Notes: generated by a model from the sequence alone, not told the origin. A stretch of DNA of 64,000 nt from Caryophanales bacterium UBA6768 (GCA_002453315.1 DKGO01000195.1:1-64000), one strand, 5' to 3'; positions 29,200 to 38,746 are shown, numbered from the stretch's first letter. Made by a program: numbers and translations.

Positions 29200-30678
29200 T
29201 TAATCATTTAATACGGCATTAATATAAATGGAAGGATTCATTAAAGTATTTGCTGCATCTTGAACATATATTGCTATCGATTCGGCCCCGACACCTAGAA
29301 CAATCGTTAATCCTACCAAAAATATATTCGGAATTAATAATTGTTTTTTGAAAGGAATTTCCTCTTCTCTAGAAATAATCGTTTCTCCCCAAAAACAATT
29401 CATAAAAATACGTACTAATGAATAGAGCACGATAATGCTTGAAAGAAAACTAAAGGCCAACAATAAATATGCTTCAGTTTCAATCGCACTTTGACCAATT
29501 AATAACTTCCCTATAAAACCACTTAACGGTGGTATACCAGTGAGTGATAACGTTGTGATGAAAAACATGATACCAAGTATTGGATAGTTTTTAATTAAAC
29601 CACTCATCTCATCCATTTTTTCTGTTTTTGCCACATAGATAATTGTTCCACCGAGGATGAACAAGAGAGATTTTCCGATCATGTCGTGAATTAAATAATA
29701 AATCGCTCCTTCAATCGCAGTTGGTGACATAATGGCTAATGCAATTAATATAAATCCAACTGAAATAATGACATTATATGAAATAATTTGTCGGATATTA
29801 GTATAGGCAGTAGCCCCAATTGAACCGGTGATTATTGTTAAAACCGCCATAAGACCAATCATTAAATGAGTTATTTGTTGTTCATGATAAAATAATAAGG
29901 TAAAAATACGGAAAAGTGCGTAAATCCCTACCTTGGTCATCAAAGCACCAAAAAGGGCAGCAATCGCAGTTGGGGGGGTACTATAGGAACCTGGCAACCA
30001 TTGAAATAGTAACAGGCCACTTTTAATTGAAAAGACAATTAAAAATAGTAAACTAATGACGGTTAACATTGATGACTGTCCTACTTCCGCAATACGGACT
30101 GAAAGATGGGCCATATTTAACGTGCCAAGAACGCCATATAAATAGCCTATTGCAATTAAGAATAATGAAGATGAAACAACATTAATTGCGACATACTTAA
30201 TTGATTCCTTCCATTGAGATTTATTACCACCTAATATAATTAAAACATAGGAGGCTAATAACATGACTTCGAACGTTACAAACAAATTAAATAAATCACC
30301 AGTTAAAAAAGATCCATTAACCCCGGCAATTAAAAAAGAAACGAATGAATAAAAGTAAAATTTTTCCCTTTGTTTACCGATTGTATACATTGCATATAAA
30401 ATAATAATTGAACTTACCACATTAGTTGTTAAAACTAAAATCATCGCAAACGAATCAGCAACAAAAGAAATCCCAAAAGGTGGTAACCAATCACCAAAAT
30501 CTAAACGAATAATGCCTTGATGTTGAATGGAATACAATATAACAATACTTATTAAACTATTGATGGCAAGCATAAAAAAGGTAATCCAACGTTGTAAAAT
30601 GATATGTGAACTGAAAAACACTAATATAATTGCTGATAATAAAGGAAGTACCATTGGTAACACAATTAAATTATTCAT
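29200..30678 (-). CDS. mrpD: Mrp antiporter subunit MrpD
   Basis: 492-residue, roughly 14-segment subunit homologous to complex I ND2/ND4/ND5 proteins and expected to carry one of the ion pathways. The conserved YVLIILGGNKSQWKESIKYV region, SGLLLFQWLPGSYSTPPTAIAALFG and the YYLIHDMIGKSLLFILGG segment with a membrane lysine are present. It overlaps mrpC by 8 bp, and GAGGAGGT precedes the ATG. Confidence 0.96.
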   Translation of the reverse strand: MNNLIVLPMVLPLLSAIILVFFSSHIILQRWITFFMLAINSLISIVILYSIQHQGIIRLDFGDWLPPFGISFVADSFAMILVLTTNVVSSIIILYAMYTIGKQREKFYFYSFVSFLIAGVNGSFLTGDLFNLFVTFEVMLLASYVLIILGGNKSQWKESIKYVAINVVSSSLFLIAIGYLYGVLGTLNMAHLSVRIAEVGQSSMLTVISLLFLIVFSIKSGLLLFQWLPGSYSTPPTAIAALFGALMTKVGIYALFRIFTLLFYHEQQITHLMIGLMAVLTIITGSIGATAYTNIRQIISYNVIISVGFILIALAIMSPTAIEGAIYYLIHDMIGKSLLFILGGTIIYVAKTEKMDEMSGLIKNYPILGIMFFITTLSLTGIPPLSGFIGKLLIGQSAIETEAYLLLAFSFLSSIIVLYSLVRIFMNCFWGETIISREEEIPFKKQLLIPNIFLVGLTIVLGVGAESIAIYVQDAANTLMNPSIYINAVLND

Positions 30679-31009
30679 AGAAGTACCTCCTCATATGACT
30701 TAAATTATCTGTATGTAATAGTTTATATGCTTGAAAGCTTAATACAAGGAAGAACGCAGAAACAGCAAAGTTGATTACAATGGAGGTTAAAATAAGCGCC
30801 TGTGGTAATGGGTCAACATAGGATGATGTTTGTTCAGTTGTAATAGGTACTTCATTGCCACCAAATCCACCCATCGCCATTAAAAGAAGGTGAACTGCAT
30901 GAGTTAATACAGCGGTACCGATAATGACCTGTACCACATTACTTGAAAGTAAAAAATAGACTGCAATTGTTACAAGTACACCAGCAACGATAATGATTAC
31001 CGTTTCCAT
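30671..31009 (-). CDS. mrpC: Mrp antiporter subunit MrpC
   Basis: NuoK-like subunit with three membrane segments, about 112 residues. It begins METVIIIVAGVLVTIAVYFLL and has GTAVLTHAVHLLLMAMGGF and PLPQALILTSIVINFAVSAF. The frame continues upstream to GTG 31027, but GAGGACG fits the ATG at 31009, which also avoids overlap with mrpB and gives the usual length. Confidence 0.94.
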   Translation of the reverse strand: METVIIIVAGVLVTIAVYFLLSSNVVQVIIGTAVLTHAVHLLLMAMGGFGGNEVPITTEQTSSYVDPLPQALILTSIVINFAVSAFFLVLSFQAYKLLHTDNLSHMRRYFYE

Positions 31010-31010
31010 A

Positions 31011-31436
31011 TTAAGACACGTCCTCACTAATACTAAGAATTACCGTAATCACCACTCCTAAAACAGTTAAAGCAACACCTAGCTCAAAAAAAGTAACAGA
31101 AGAAATGGTGATTTTACCTAATAATAATAAATCTATTTGGAAGAAGGATTGATATAAAAAGGAATGACCAAATATAACTGATAAAATACCACTAATAAGG
31201 ACAATTAAGGCACCAGTGGCGGCAACGAGTTTAAAATTAAGAGGTATTCCCGATTTTAAAGTTTCAACATCATACGCTAGCAATATTAATATGAAGGCAG
31301 AAGCTAAAACGAGACCAGCAACAAATCCACCACCAGGGGCATGATGACCAGAAAAAAATAAATATAAAGCTAACGTTAAAATGATAAACACAACCACTCT
31401 GGATACAGACTGCAAAATCACTTCATTTATTTTCAA
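31011..31436 (-). CDS. mrpB: Mrp antiporter subunit MrpB
   Basis: 141-residue, four-segment subunit of the Mrp complex, recognised by LYLFFSGHHAPGGGFVAGLVLASAF and FFELGVALTVLGVV. It starts at TTG 31436 with an AAGGAGG ribosome binding site and overlaps the end of mrpA by 14 bp. It works together with the C-terminal part of MrpA in known structures. Confidence 0.94.
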   Translation of the reverse strand: MKINEVILQSVSRVVVFIILTLALYLFFSGHHAPGGGFVAGLVLASAFILILLAYDVETLKSGIPLNFKLVAATGALIVLISGILSVIFGHSFLYQSFFQIDLLLLGKITISSVTFFELGVALTVLGVVITVILSISEDVS

Positions 31437-33825
31437 TATTGTTTGCCTCCTTACCAGATTTTAGTTTGATAAGGGTGTATACACCAATTCCTGCAATAAA
31501 CAATACAATCACTTCGAGCATCGTATCGAACGCACGAAAATCACCAAGTATCGTATTTACAATATTCGTTGCTCCAGCTAATTTTTCTGACTGATCATAG
31601 TACGATGAAATCGAATCGAATAGCATTCCAGATTTAACAGACAAAGCAATTAACGTAAAAACTAGACCGACCGAAATAGATAACAACATTCTAAACGATG
31701 AACGACGGAAACTGAAAGATTCTAAATTCCATTTAGGTAAGAAATAAAATGCCAGTAAAAATAATGCAGTTGTAATTGTTTCAACGACTAGTTGGGTTAA
31801 TGCTAAATCAGGGGCTCTGAAGAGAACGAACAATAAAGCAATGGCAAAACCAATATAGCCATTAATAATAATAACAATGATACGGGATGTTGAAAGCAAC
31901 ATGGCTATACCAGCGATAACAATGGAACCTGTCATGATCCATAAAAAAATCGTCATCGGCTCATCATGATGTATTGAAAAGGAAAAACCATTTAAATAAA
32001 AAAGTGAACCCCCTAAAATTAAGACAAAAAAGAGGAAAATATAACTCATATAGTGCCTCAAAAAGCCGGTCATATAAAAATTAGTAATAATTTTTGATAA
32101 CCGATCATTTAAACTTAAAACATTACTATAGAGACTATCAAAAGATAGGCTTTCTGGGAACAGGATAAAAACTTTAAGAAAATAATCCCGCCAAATAAAC
32201 AAAATAATTCCAACAATAATAAGGGTGATCGTCATCATCATTTCTGTATTAAATCCATGCCATAATTCAATTTGACTCACTTGACTTAAAGCAATATCCG
32301 GATAAATTGTTGTTAAAGCAGGTTGCAATAAATAGTGATTGATGATGTTTGGGAAAAAGAAAATCCCAATAACGAATATTGATAAAATAATGGGGGCAAT
32401 TAACATTCCGAAAGATGCTTCTTGTAATTGAACAGCTGTACGTTTTATTTTCGGTCCGAAAAAGGTATGAAAAACAATCATCATGCTATAAATAAATGTA
32501 AAAATACTCGCTATCCATGCAATAACTGGGAAGATATTAACAATTGATTGAATCGATAAAAAATCTACTGAACTTAATTGTAACATGGCGGTAAAAAACA
32601 TTTCCTTACTCAAAAAGCCGTTGAAAGGGGGTAATCCAGCCATTGAGAAACTGCCAATTAAAGCGATGGTAAATGAAATTGGCATGATAGAAATTAATCC
32701 ACCTAAACGACGTAAATCCCTTGTACCGACGCGATAATCAATAATACCGATGACCATAAAAAGTGTCCCTTTAAATGTAGAATGATTAATTAAATGAAAT
32801 AAGGCCGCTAAACTTGCCTGGGTAAATAAAGTTGTTTCAACACTTATATGCGGATGAAAGGCTAATGATCCAACACCAAACAAACTCATAATGAGCCCTA
32901 ACTGGGAAACTGTAGAATAAGCAAGTAAAGCCTTAAGGTCAGTTTGTCTTATGGCAGTTAAAGCGGCCCAAAACAAGGTGAATATCCCAACACCGCAGAC
33001 GAGCCAAAACCATATTTCATTACTACCTAATATAGGAGTAAATCGCGCGACAATATAGATGCCAGCTTTAACCATTGTGGCAGAGTGTAGATAGGCACTA
33101 ACTGGTGTCGGGGCTTCCATTGCCCCCGGCAACCAAATATGGAATGGGAATTGGGCAGATTTTGTAAATGCCCCTAATAAAACGAGTAAAACAATTGGTG
33201 TAATAAGTGGATGGTGCTTATAGGTGTGTATTGTTGCCATTATTTCCTTTATACTGAACGTTCCTGTTATATGATGGAGCATTAAAAAGGCGACAAACAT
33301 CGCAAGTCCGCCAAATATCGTAATCATTAAGGCTTTTTTAGCCCCGTAACGGGAGCCTTTTCTCCGATACCAAAATGCAATAAGCAAAAAGGATGAGATG
33401 CTCGTTAATTCCCAAAATAAATAGAGGGACATTAAATGATCAGAAAAAACAACACCGAGCATACTTCCCATAAAGAAAAGTAAATAAATATAGAAACGAT
33501 TAATTGAAGGTTCTGTTGATAAATAATACATTGAATATAGGACAACTAAAGAGCCAATTCCTGTAATTAATAATCCAAAAATTAAACTTAGACCATCAAT
33601 CGTCGTTAAAAAGTTAATGTTATAGGAAGGAATCCAAGGAATGTCGTAAATGATAGAGGTACCACGCAATATTAAAGGGATTTTACTTAATAAAAGACAA
33701 AACAAAATGGTTGGTACGATAAACACAAACCAATGAATGAACGAACGGGTAAATTTATTTATAAATATAATAATAATCAATGCGGCTAGAAATGGAAGGA
33801 GAATTGCTGAAATAATCGTTAGCAA
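31423..33825 (-). CDS. mrpA: Mrp antiporter subunit MrpA
   Basis: Largest subunit (800 residues, about 20 membrane segments), homologous to ND5/NuoL, with a C-terminal extension corresponding to an MrpB-like/NuoJ-like part. LYLFWELTSISSFLLIAFWY, FPFHIWLPGAMEAPTPVSAYLHSATMVKAG and FHLINHSTFKGTLFM are present, including the family's membrane glutamate and lysines. The start is TTG, with GGGGGA 7 nt upstream. The seven genes mrpA-G form one overlapping operon for proton-driven Na+ export and pH homeostasis. Confidence 0.96.
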   Translation of the reverse strand: MLTIISAILLPFLAALIIIIFINKFTRSFIHWFVFIVPTILFCLLLSKIPLILRGTSIIYDIPWIPSYNINFLTTIDGLSLIFGLLITGIGSLVVLYSMYYLSTEPSINRFYIYLLFFMGSMLGVVFSDHLMSLYLFWELTSISSFLLIAFWYRRKGSRYGAKKALMITIFGGLAMFVAFLMLHHITGTFSIKEIMATIHTYKHHPLITPIVLLVLLGAFTKSAQFPFHIWLPGAMEAPTPVSAYLHSATMVKAGIYIVARFTPILGSNEIWFWLVCGVGIFTLFWAALTAIRQTDLKALLAYSTVSQLGLIMSLFGVGSLAFHPHISVETTLFTQASLAALFHLINHSTFKGTLFMVIGIIDYRVGTRDLRRLGGLISIMPISFTIALIGSFSMAGLPPFNGFLSKEMFFTAMLQLSSVDFLSIQSIVNIFPVIAWIASIFTFIYSMMIVFHTFFGPKIKRTAVQLQEASFGMLIAPIILSIFVIGIFFFPNIINHYLLQPALTTIYPDIALSQVSQIELWHGFNTEMMMTITLIIVGIILFIWRDYFLKVFILFPESLSFDSLYSNVLSLNDRLSKIITNFYMTGFLRHYMSYIFLFFVLILGGSLFYLNGFSFSIHHDEPMTIFLWIMTGSIVIAGIAMLLSTSRIIVIIINGYIGFAIALLFVLFRAPDLALTQLVVETITTALFLLAFYFLPKWNLESFSFRRSSFRMLLSISVGLVFTLIALSVKSGMLFDSISSYYDQSEKLAGATNIVNTILGDFRAFDTMLEVIVLFIAGIGVYTLIKLKSGKEANNIENK

Positions 33826-34081
33826 CTTGATTCCCCCTTATAGAAAATTCAACGATAAATTTTAATATTTACTATTAATAGGCTTTCTTTATTATATACT
33901 AAAACAATTGAGACCGCACGAAATCAAAATAATTAACAAATGGTGTTTTTGAAAAGAATATACAAAATTGGTCACTGTAAACGATAGATATTATCGATGA
34001 AATAGAGTATAATAAGTTTTTAATATAGTAACGAACAAAAAATTGTTGCAATGGTGAAGTAATAAAAAGAGGTGACCTTTT

Positions 34082-34759
34082 GTGGTGGATGTTAAAAGCC
34101 ATATGGATGAGCGCATTTTAGTGTGTGTATACTATGGTCCTAATGGAGAACGCCTTATCAGGCGGGGGCATACGCTATCAAAATTAATTAATTGTCCATT
34201 TTATGTACTTAATGTTGACCGTCTTTCATCAGATGAATTCGATGCTGAAAAATCGACTTACGTAGAACAATGGCAAGAGTTATCTGAAAAGCTTGGGGCA
34301 GAGAAGTTTATTTTAAAAGATAACGAAACCCGACCAATTGCAAAGGTTATTAAGGAAGTAGCGTATAAAAATAATATTACCCAAGTGATTGTTGGGGAAA
34401 CACCACAAAACCGATGGGAAGAAATAACGAAAGGTTCTTTCATTAATGTATTATTAAAGGAACTAGTTTTTGTCGACATTCATATCGTATCTGTTGATAG
34501 GGCCTTGAAGGTAACAGATGAAGCAGTATATGAAAAAGGTATTAGGGGCTATTTACGAAAAGAAGCCGATGGATTTATCTTAACTTTTACAAAATCAAAA
34601 GCCAATTTGTTTGAGGGTGTATTTTATAAAGAAATTGGAACAGATTTTAACAACGGCATTTTTAAATATGTTTGTCGGGGAGAAAGCCACCAAGTTAGAG
34701 TTATAGAAGATGCCGTAATGGAAGAAATAAAAGATGCTCCAAATATAAACGTAGAATGA
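34082..34759 (+). CDS. Universal stress protein with KdpD-like Usp domain
   Basis: 225-residue soluble protein whose first 140 residues resemble the Usp domain of the KdpD sensor (RILVCVYYGPNGERLIRRGHTLSK, VIVGETPQNRWEEITKGS). KdpD normally carries this domain between an ATP-binding domain and the kinase, neither of which is present here. In KdpD-type proteins it can bind c-di-AMP. The C-terminal 80 residues are not recognised. The start is GTG, with AGAGGTGA 7 nt upstream. It is divergent from mrpA, which hints at a link with ion homeostasis. Confidence 0.8.
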   Translation: MVDVKSHMDERILVCVYYGPNGERLIRRGHTLSKLINCPFYVLNVDRLSSDEFDAEKSTYVEQWQELSEKLGAEKFILKDNETRPIAKVIKEVAYKNNITQVIVGETPQNRWEEITKGSFINVLLKELVFVDIHIVSVDRALKVTDEAVYEKGIRGYLRKEADGFILTFTKSKANLFEGVFYKEIGTDFNNGIFKYVCRGESHQVRVIEDAVMEEIKDAPNINVE

Positions 34760-34761
34760 AA

Positions 34762-34795
34762 AGCCAAGTGGATATTCACTTGGCTATTATTTTTA
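34762..34795 (+). terminator. Terminator after the Usp gene
   Basis: A perfect 9-bp stem, AGCCAAGTG (34762-34770) with CACTTGGCT (34777-34785), has a 6-nt loop and is followed by ATTATTTTT. Confidence 0.92.
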
Positions 34796-34816
34796 ATAAA
34801 TTTGTATGAAATTGCT

Positions 34817-34980
34817 GTTGGGGGTAATGATTACGATTTAATTGTGTCCTTCTCTGTATAAAACTGATGTAGAAGGTAAGGATTATGTCTTAATCGTGCC
34901 CTTCTCTGTGCGAAACTGATGTAGAAGGTAAGGATGATAACTTAATCATGCCCTTCTACATTGGAAATCAGCCGAGAAGG
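34817..34980 (+). repeat. Second array of the 52-bp repeat family (locus 2)
   Basis: Three complete units start at 34817, 34869 and 34921, each exactly 52 bp, and a fourth is cut short at about 34973-34980. They share the frame and core of the array at 18905-19353 (GTAGAAGG start, TTAATCGTGCCCTTCT core) with roughly 70 percent identity, in the same + orientation. The first unit is the most diverged. The array fills the gap between the Usp-gene terminator and the convergent sirtuin gene; nothing else was recognised there. Confidence 0.85.
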
Positions 34981-35018
34981 TCGTTCAAACAAAATGACTT
35001 TTTTAGAATTAAAGTATT

Positions 35019-35741
35019 TCACTCTAGTTGGTTATTTAAAGATATTAGCAAATCCTTTATACTCAAATCTTGATATATAAAATCTGCGTACATGTCTAAT
35101 TCAGTTGTTTCACGATTAACAATCACAAGCTTTGCCCCATTTTGTTTGGCAACTAAGGGAAACATGTTGGCAGGTGAAACAGATAACGAAGACCCAAGGA
35201 CAATAAATAAGTCTGCTTTATTCGCCTCTACCTCAGCTTGTCGGAAAGTTTCCTCTGGAAGGCTTTCTCCGAATAACACAATACCAGGTCGGACTGTGCC
35301 TCCGCATTCACATATATATTTTCCATCTAGATATGTTTGTCGGCCATATTGACGTTGACATTTATGACAATGCAAGGATCGGAATGACCCATGCAATTGT
35401 AGAACATTTTTATTTCCGGCATCACTATGAAAGCCGTCGACGTTCTGTGTAATGATGCCTTTAATGAGTCCTTTTTCTTCCCACTCACTTAAAATGTAAT
35501 GGCCCTTATGTGGATTATATTTATCAATTTCACTTAAACGATAGCGATAAAAGTTTGAAAATTCCTCACGATTATTGTGTAAAGCATTGACATTAGCTAG
35601 TTCGTCAGGGTTAAATTTCTCCCATAAACCACGATCCCTTGAACGAAAGTCAGGCAAACCACTCTCCGTTGACATGCCAGCACCAGTGAAAACAATCGTG
35701 TAGTTTGCTTTCTCTATTAACTCTTTAAATTGTTTACTCAT
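35019..35741 (-). CDS. cobB: Sir2-family NAD-dependent protein deacylase
   Basis: 240-residue sirtuin that removes acyl groups from lysines using NAD+. The NAD-binding motif GAGMSTESGLPDFRS, the catalytic TQNVDGFH and LHGSF (active-site histidine), the zinc ligands CHKC and CECGG, and the RPGIVLFGE and GSSLSVSPA segments are all present. It ends against the locus 2 repeat array. It is followed upstream by the DUF418 gene on the same strand, 25 bp away, so the two may be cotranscribed. Confidence 0.95.
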   Translation of the reverse strand: MSKQFKELIEKANYTIVFTGAGMSTESGLPDFRSRDRGLWEKFNPDELANVNALHNNREEFSNFYRYRLSEIDKYNPHKGHYILSEWEEKGLIKGIITQNVDGFHSDAGNKNVLQLHGSFRSLHCHKCQRQYGRQTYLDGKYICECGGTVRPGIVLFGESLPEETFRQAEVEANKADLFIVLGSSLSVSPANMFPLVAKQNGAKLVIVNRETTELDMYADFIYQDLSIKDLLISLNNQLE

Positions 35742-35766
35742 TGATAGACATAGCCCCTTTCATTGA

Positions 35767-36990
35767 TTATTTCTTTTTAAAAGTCGATACTCCTTTATAA
35801 GTAGCCGCTCGCCATACCCATTCAAGTGGACCATATGCAAAATGTCGAAGCCAAAGGCTACTGATAATTAATTGTAAGATGAAAAATCCAGAAGCAATCG
35901 CTAACCCTACTAATGGATATACCTTTCCATAAAGGCCAAATCCGTAGCTATAAAAAATGGTTGTCATCATGATTGATTGTAAAATATAGTTGGAGAAAGC
36001 GGTTCGACCAACGGCAGCTACAGCCGTAAATAATCGTTTATTCCATGAACAGCGCATCAAGTAAATGATTGTTATCACGTAAAACATCATAAGAAAAGGT
36101 GCGCCAATGATTAACATTGCTTCATTACCATTCAAGCCATAGATGATATTGGTAGGTAAACCAATAATAAGGCCAACAAGCCAAATTTTCAGAAGTGTTT
36201 TTTTATGTTGTGACAGGTTATGTAAAAATCGCTTTTTTGCTATATATAACCCAAGTAAAAACATACTGAAAAAAGGAATATTCACATAAAAATATAACAA
36301 AGGATTGAAAGATGCCATACCATTCATTTTCATATAGTATACACGATCATGAATATTTTGTTTTATCACTTCAACAAACGAACCCTCACTATAAGTTTGT
36401 AAAGCTTGTTTTGCTTCTAGTTCCCCTTCCAGCTTCATTTGCTTTGAATATTCCGACATGTCGACTGCCATATCATCCGGTACAATCGATATTAACAAGA
36501 AGGGAATGGCAATTAACGTATAAAAAATCATCGCCCAAATGAGAATGGTTTTAGGTTTGTGTTTTCGGAATAGTAATAAAACAAAACCGAGTAGGGCATA
36601 TTCTGTTAAAATATCGCCGTCCCAAATTAAAAAAGCATGGATGGTTCCAAAAATAAGTAACACAAATAATCTCCTAGTATACAAAGCAGTGAAATTATAT
36701 CCCTTTGCTTCAGTACGTTCCAGCAATAAATACATGCCAAAACCGAATAAAAAGGAAAACATCGTAATAAATTTCATTTCAATAAATATGTCTAATAATG
36801 TTCGGGTCCATTGGTCCCATTGACTCCAATTTTCAGTAAAAAAGTTATGTTCACCAATGGGGAGTAAATATAAATCGGGATAACTGAAATGTGCCATATT
36901 GACAAGTAAAATTCCGAAGATTGCAAAGCCGCGGATGACATCAATGTGTAGTAGCCGATCCTTTTCGGTGGTAGGTTGTAATGTGTTCAA
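35767..36990 (-). CDS. DUF418 (YeiB-like) membrane protein
   Basis: 407-residue polytopic membrane protein. The N-terminal DVIRGFAIFGILLVNM segment is the DUF418/heparan-alpha-glucosaminide acetyltransferase-like signature, and LFGFGMYLLLERTEAKG and GRTAFSNYILQSI are further family blocks. The biochemical role is unknown; a membrane acyltransferase role has been suggested for the wider clan. The ribosome binding site AGGAGG lies just upstream on the - strand. Confidence 0.9.
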   Translation of the reverse strand: MNTLQPTTEKDRLLHIDVIRGFAIFGILLVNMAHFSYPDLYLLPIGEHNFFTENWSQWDQWTRTLLDIFIEMKFITMFSFLFGFGMYLLLERTEAKGYNFTALYTRRLFVLLIFGTIHAFLIWDGDILTEYALLGFVLLLFRKHKPKTILIWAMIFYTLIAIPFLLISIVPDDMAVDMSEYSKQMKLEGELEAKQALQTYSEGSFVEVIKQNIHDRVYYMKMNGMASFNPLLYFYVNIPFFSMFLLGLYIAKKRFLHNLSQHKKTLLKIWLVGLIIGLPTNIIYGLNGNEAMLIIGAPFLMMFYVITIIYLMRCSWNKRLFTAVAAVGRTAFSNYILQSIMMTTIFYSYGFGLYGKVYPLVGLAIASGFFILQLIISSLWLRHFAYGPLEWVWRAATYKGVSTFKKK

Positions 36991-37089
36991 AATAGGTCCT
37001 CCTGAAAATTGCTCAATGAACTGTATTAATTTTATTTACTCATCAGGGTATATTCAATTTATTAAAATATCAATAGTTCCATTTATTTT

Positions 37090-37264
37090 GGCTCTGTTAA
37101 ATCTGGTTGTTGATAAATAGTACTTGCTTTTCAGTGGGCTAGGCTTCAGATAACTTAGTAAATTAGTTCACTTTACTAAGTGGGTCTTCAGCTCAAGCCC
37201 TCCCACAGGAGTCTCGTACTTTTTATCAATTATATCTATTTTCAACAATAAACTTTAACTGCGC
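37090..37264. mobile_element. MITE-like inverted-repeat element beside gdhA
   Basis: About 175 bp with imperfect terminal inverted repeats of about 28 bp (left from 37090, right ending 37264; shared blocks GTTAAA, TTGTTGA and AAATAG). The interior is strongly structured: ACTTAGTAAA at 37153-37162 pairs with 37172-37181, GTGGGCTAGGCTT at 37134-37146 with AAGCCCTCCCAC at 37195-37206, and TTGATAAATAGTAC at 37110-37123 with 37216-37229. The 8-mer TTTATTTT flanks it at 37082-37089 and 37266-37273, like a target duplication. It has no coding capacity. The interior GAGACTCCTGTGGGAGG-type motif resembles dispersed Bacillaceae repeats, from memory. Confidence 0.6.
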
Positions 37265-37271
37265 TTTTATT

Positions 37272-38657
37272 TTAAATGACGCCTTGCTCAATCATCGTAT
37301 CAGCAACTTTTGTAAAACCGGCAATACTGGAACCAATCACCAAATTATCAGGGTAGCCATAATTTGAAGCTGAGCGGGTACAATTTCGATAAATATCTTT
37401 CATAATTTCCTTTACTTTTTCATCCACCTCATCAAAAGTCCACGATAGTCTTGCACTATTTTGGGCCATTTCAAGGGATGAACAAGCGACACCACCAGCA
37501 TTAACTGCCTGTGCCGGACCAAACATAACCCCATTTTCTAAAAAGATATCTATTGCCTCTATCGAACATGGCATATTAGCCCCTTCAGCAACCACTTTTA
37601 CCCCATTTTTAACAAGGATTGATGCGGAATCGGCATCGATTTCATTTTGGGTCGCACATGGGAGGGCAATATCACAGGGAATAGACCAGATTTTACTACA
37701 ATCATCAAAATATTCTGCCTCAGGATGTTCTTTAATGTATTCCTTAATTCTTGCCCCTTCGGAAAATTTAATTCTTTTGATAGTCTGTAGGCTTAAACCA
37801 TTCTTGTCAAATACATAACCATTTGAATCACTACAAGCAACCACTTTTGCCCCTAATTTAATCGCCTTTTCCATCGCATAAATAGCAACATTTCCCGATC
37901 CGGAAGTGATTAATGTTTTGTTACGGAAATTCATCCGTTTTTCTTTTAACATTTCTTCGACAAAGTAAATCGTACCATATCCAGTTGCCTCGGTTCTACC
38001 TAGGCTACCACCATAATTAATACCCTTTCCAGTCAAAACACCGGCTTCATAAGCTCCCCTTAACCGTTTATATTGGCCAAACATATATCCGACTTCACGT
38101 TTCCCGACACCGATATCACCAGCAGGTACATCAGTGTCAGGGCCAATGTAGCGATATAGCTCAGTCATAAAGCTCTGACAAAAGCGCATGATTTCATTAT
38201 CGGATTTTCCTTTTGGGTCAAAATCCGCTCCACCTTTACCACCCCCGATAGGTTGACCAGTTAGAGCATTTTTGAATATTTGCGTTAATGATAAAAACTT
38301 CATGACACTTAAATTAACAGATGGATGAAAACGTATGCCACCCTTATACGGGCCGATAGCACTGTTAAATTGTACGCGATAACCACGATTTACTTGAACA
38401 TTTCCTTTGTCATCTACCCAAGGCACACGGAAAATAATCATCCGTTCGGGCTCCAAAATTTGTTCCAGAATATTATGTTCTAAGTATGTGCGGTTTTTCA
38501 CAAAGATAGGCACAAGGGAATGAAGCAGGATTTTAACAGCCTGTAAAAATTCTTTCTCATCAGGATCACGTGCTTCTAATTTATTATAAATATCTCTCAT
38601 GTAAGCAATGGCTTCTTTTTCACTCTTAGTACTATTTTCATTAATGGATAACATCAT
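37272..38657 (-). CDS. gdhA: NADP-type glutamate dehydrogenase
   Basis: Large hexameric-type glutamate dehydrogenase (about 461 residues) of the biosynthetic NADP class, making glutamate from 2-oxoglutarate and ammonium. PYKGGIRFHPSVN, the catalytic GQPIGGGKGGADFDPKGKSD, DVPAGDIGVG and the SGSGNVAIYA dinucleotide fold are present. The frame runs to 38687, but AGGAGAGGG sits before the tandem ATGs at 38657 and 38654, so one of these is the start. It is divergent from a GltC-like regulator. The 8-bp flank of the inverted-repeat element overlaps its stop codon. Confidence 0.95.
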   Translation of the reverse strand: MMLSINENSTKSEKEAIAYMRDIYNKLEARDPDEKEFLQAVKILLHSLVPIFVKNRTYLEHNILEQILEPERMIIFRVPWVDDKGNVQVNRGYRVQFNSAIGPYKGGIRFHPSVNLSVMKFLSLTQIFKNALTGQPIGGGKGGADFDPKGKSDNEIMRFCQSFMTELYRYIGPDTDVPAGDIGVGKREVGYMFGQYKRLRGAYEAGVLTGKGINYGGSLGRTEATGYGTIYFVEEMLKEKRMNFRNKTLITSGSGNVAIYAMEKAIKLGAKVVACSDSNGYVFDKNGLSLQTIKRIKFSEGARIKEYIKEHPEAEYFDDCSKIWSIPCDIALPCATQNEIDADSASILVKNGVKVVAEGANMPCSIEAIDIFLENGVMFGPAQAVNAGGVACSSLEMAQNSARLSWTFDEVDEKVKEIMKDIYRNCTRSASNYGYPDNLVIGSSIAGFTKVADTMIEQGVI

Positions 38658-38717
38658 GTACCCTCTCCTAACTGAAGCAAAATGCATTAAAATTGATTTA
38701 AATTAATAGCTCCTTTC

Positions 38718-38746
38718 ATTTTACATGAAAAAATCAATCTAAACAA
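38718..38746 (-). promoter_or_regulatory. Candidate gdhA promoter
   Basis: On the - strand, TTGTTT (complement of 38741-38746) and TAAAAT (complement of 38718-38723) are separated by 17 bp, about 60 bp before the gdhA start. The intergenic region between gdhA and the divergent LysR gene is only about 175 bp, so the regulator probably binds here. Confidence 0.5.

Noticed and set aside
28063..33825. Respiratory complex I genes
   Set aside because: The subunits resemble Nuo proteins, but the gene order A-B-C-D-E-F-G and the MrpE, F and G subunits identify an Mrp antiporter. No quinone- or NADH-binding subunits are present.
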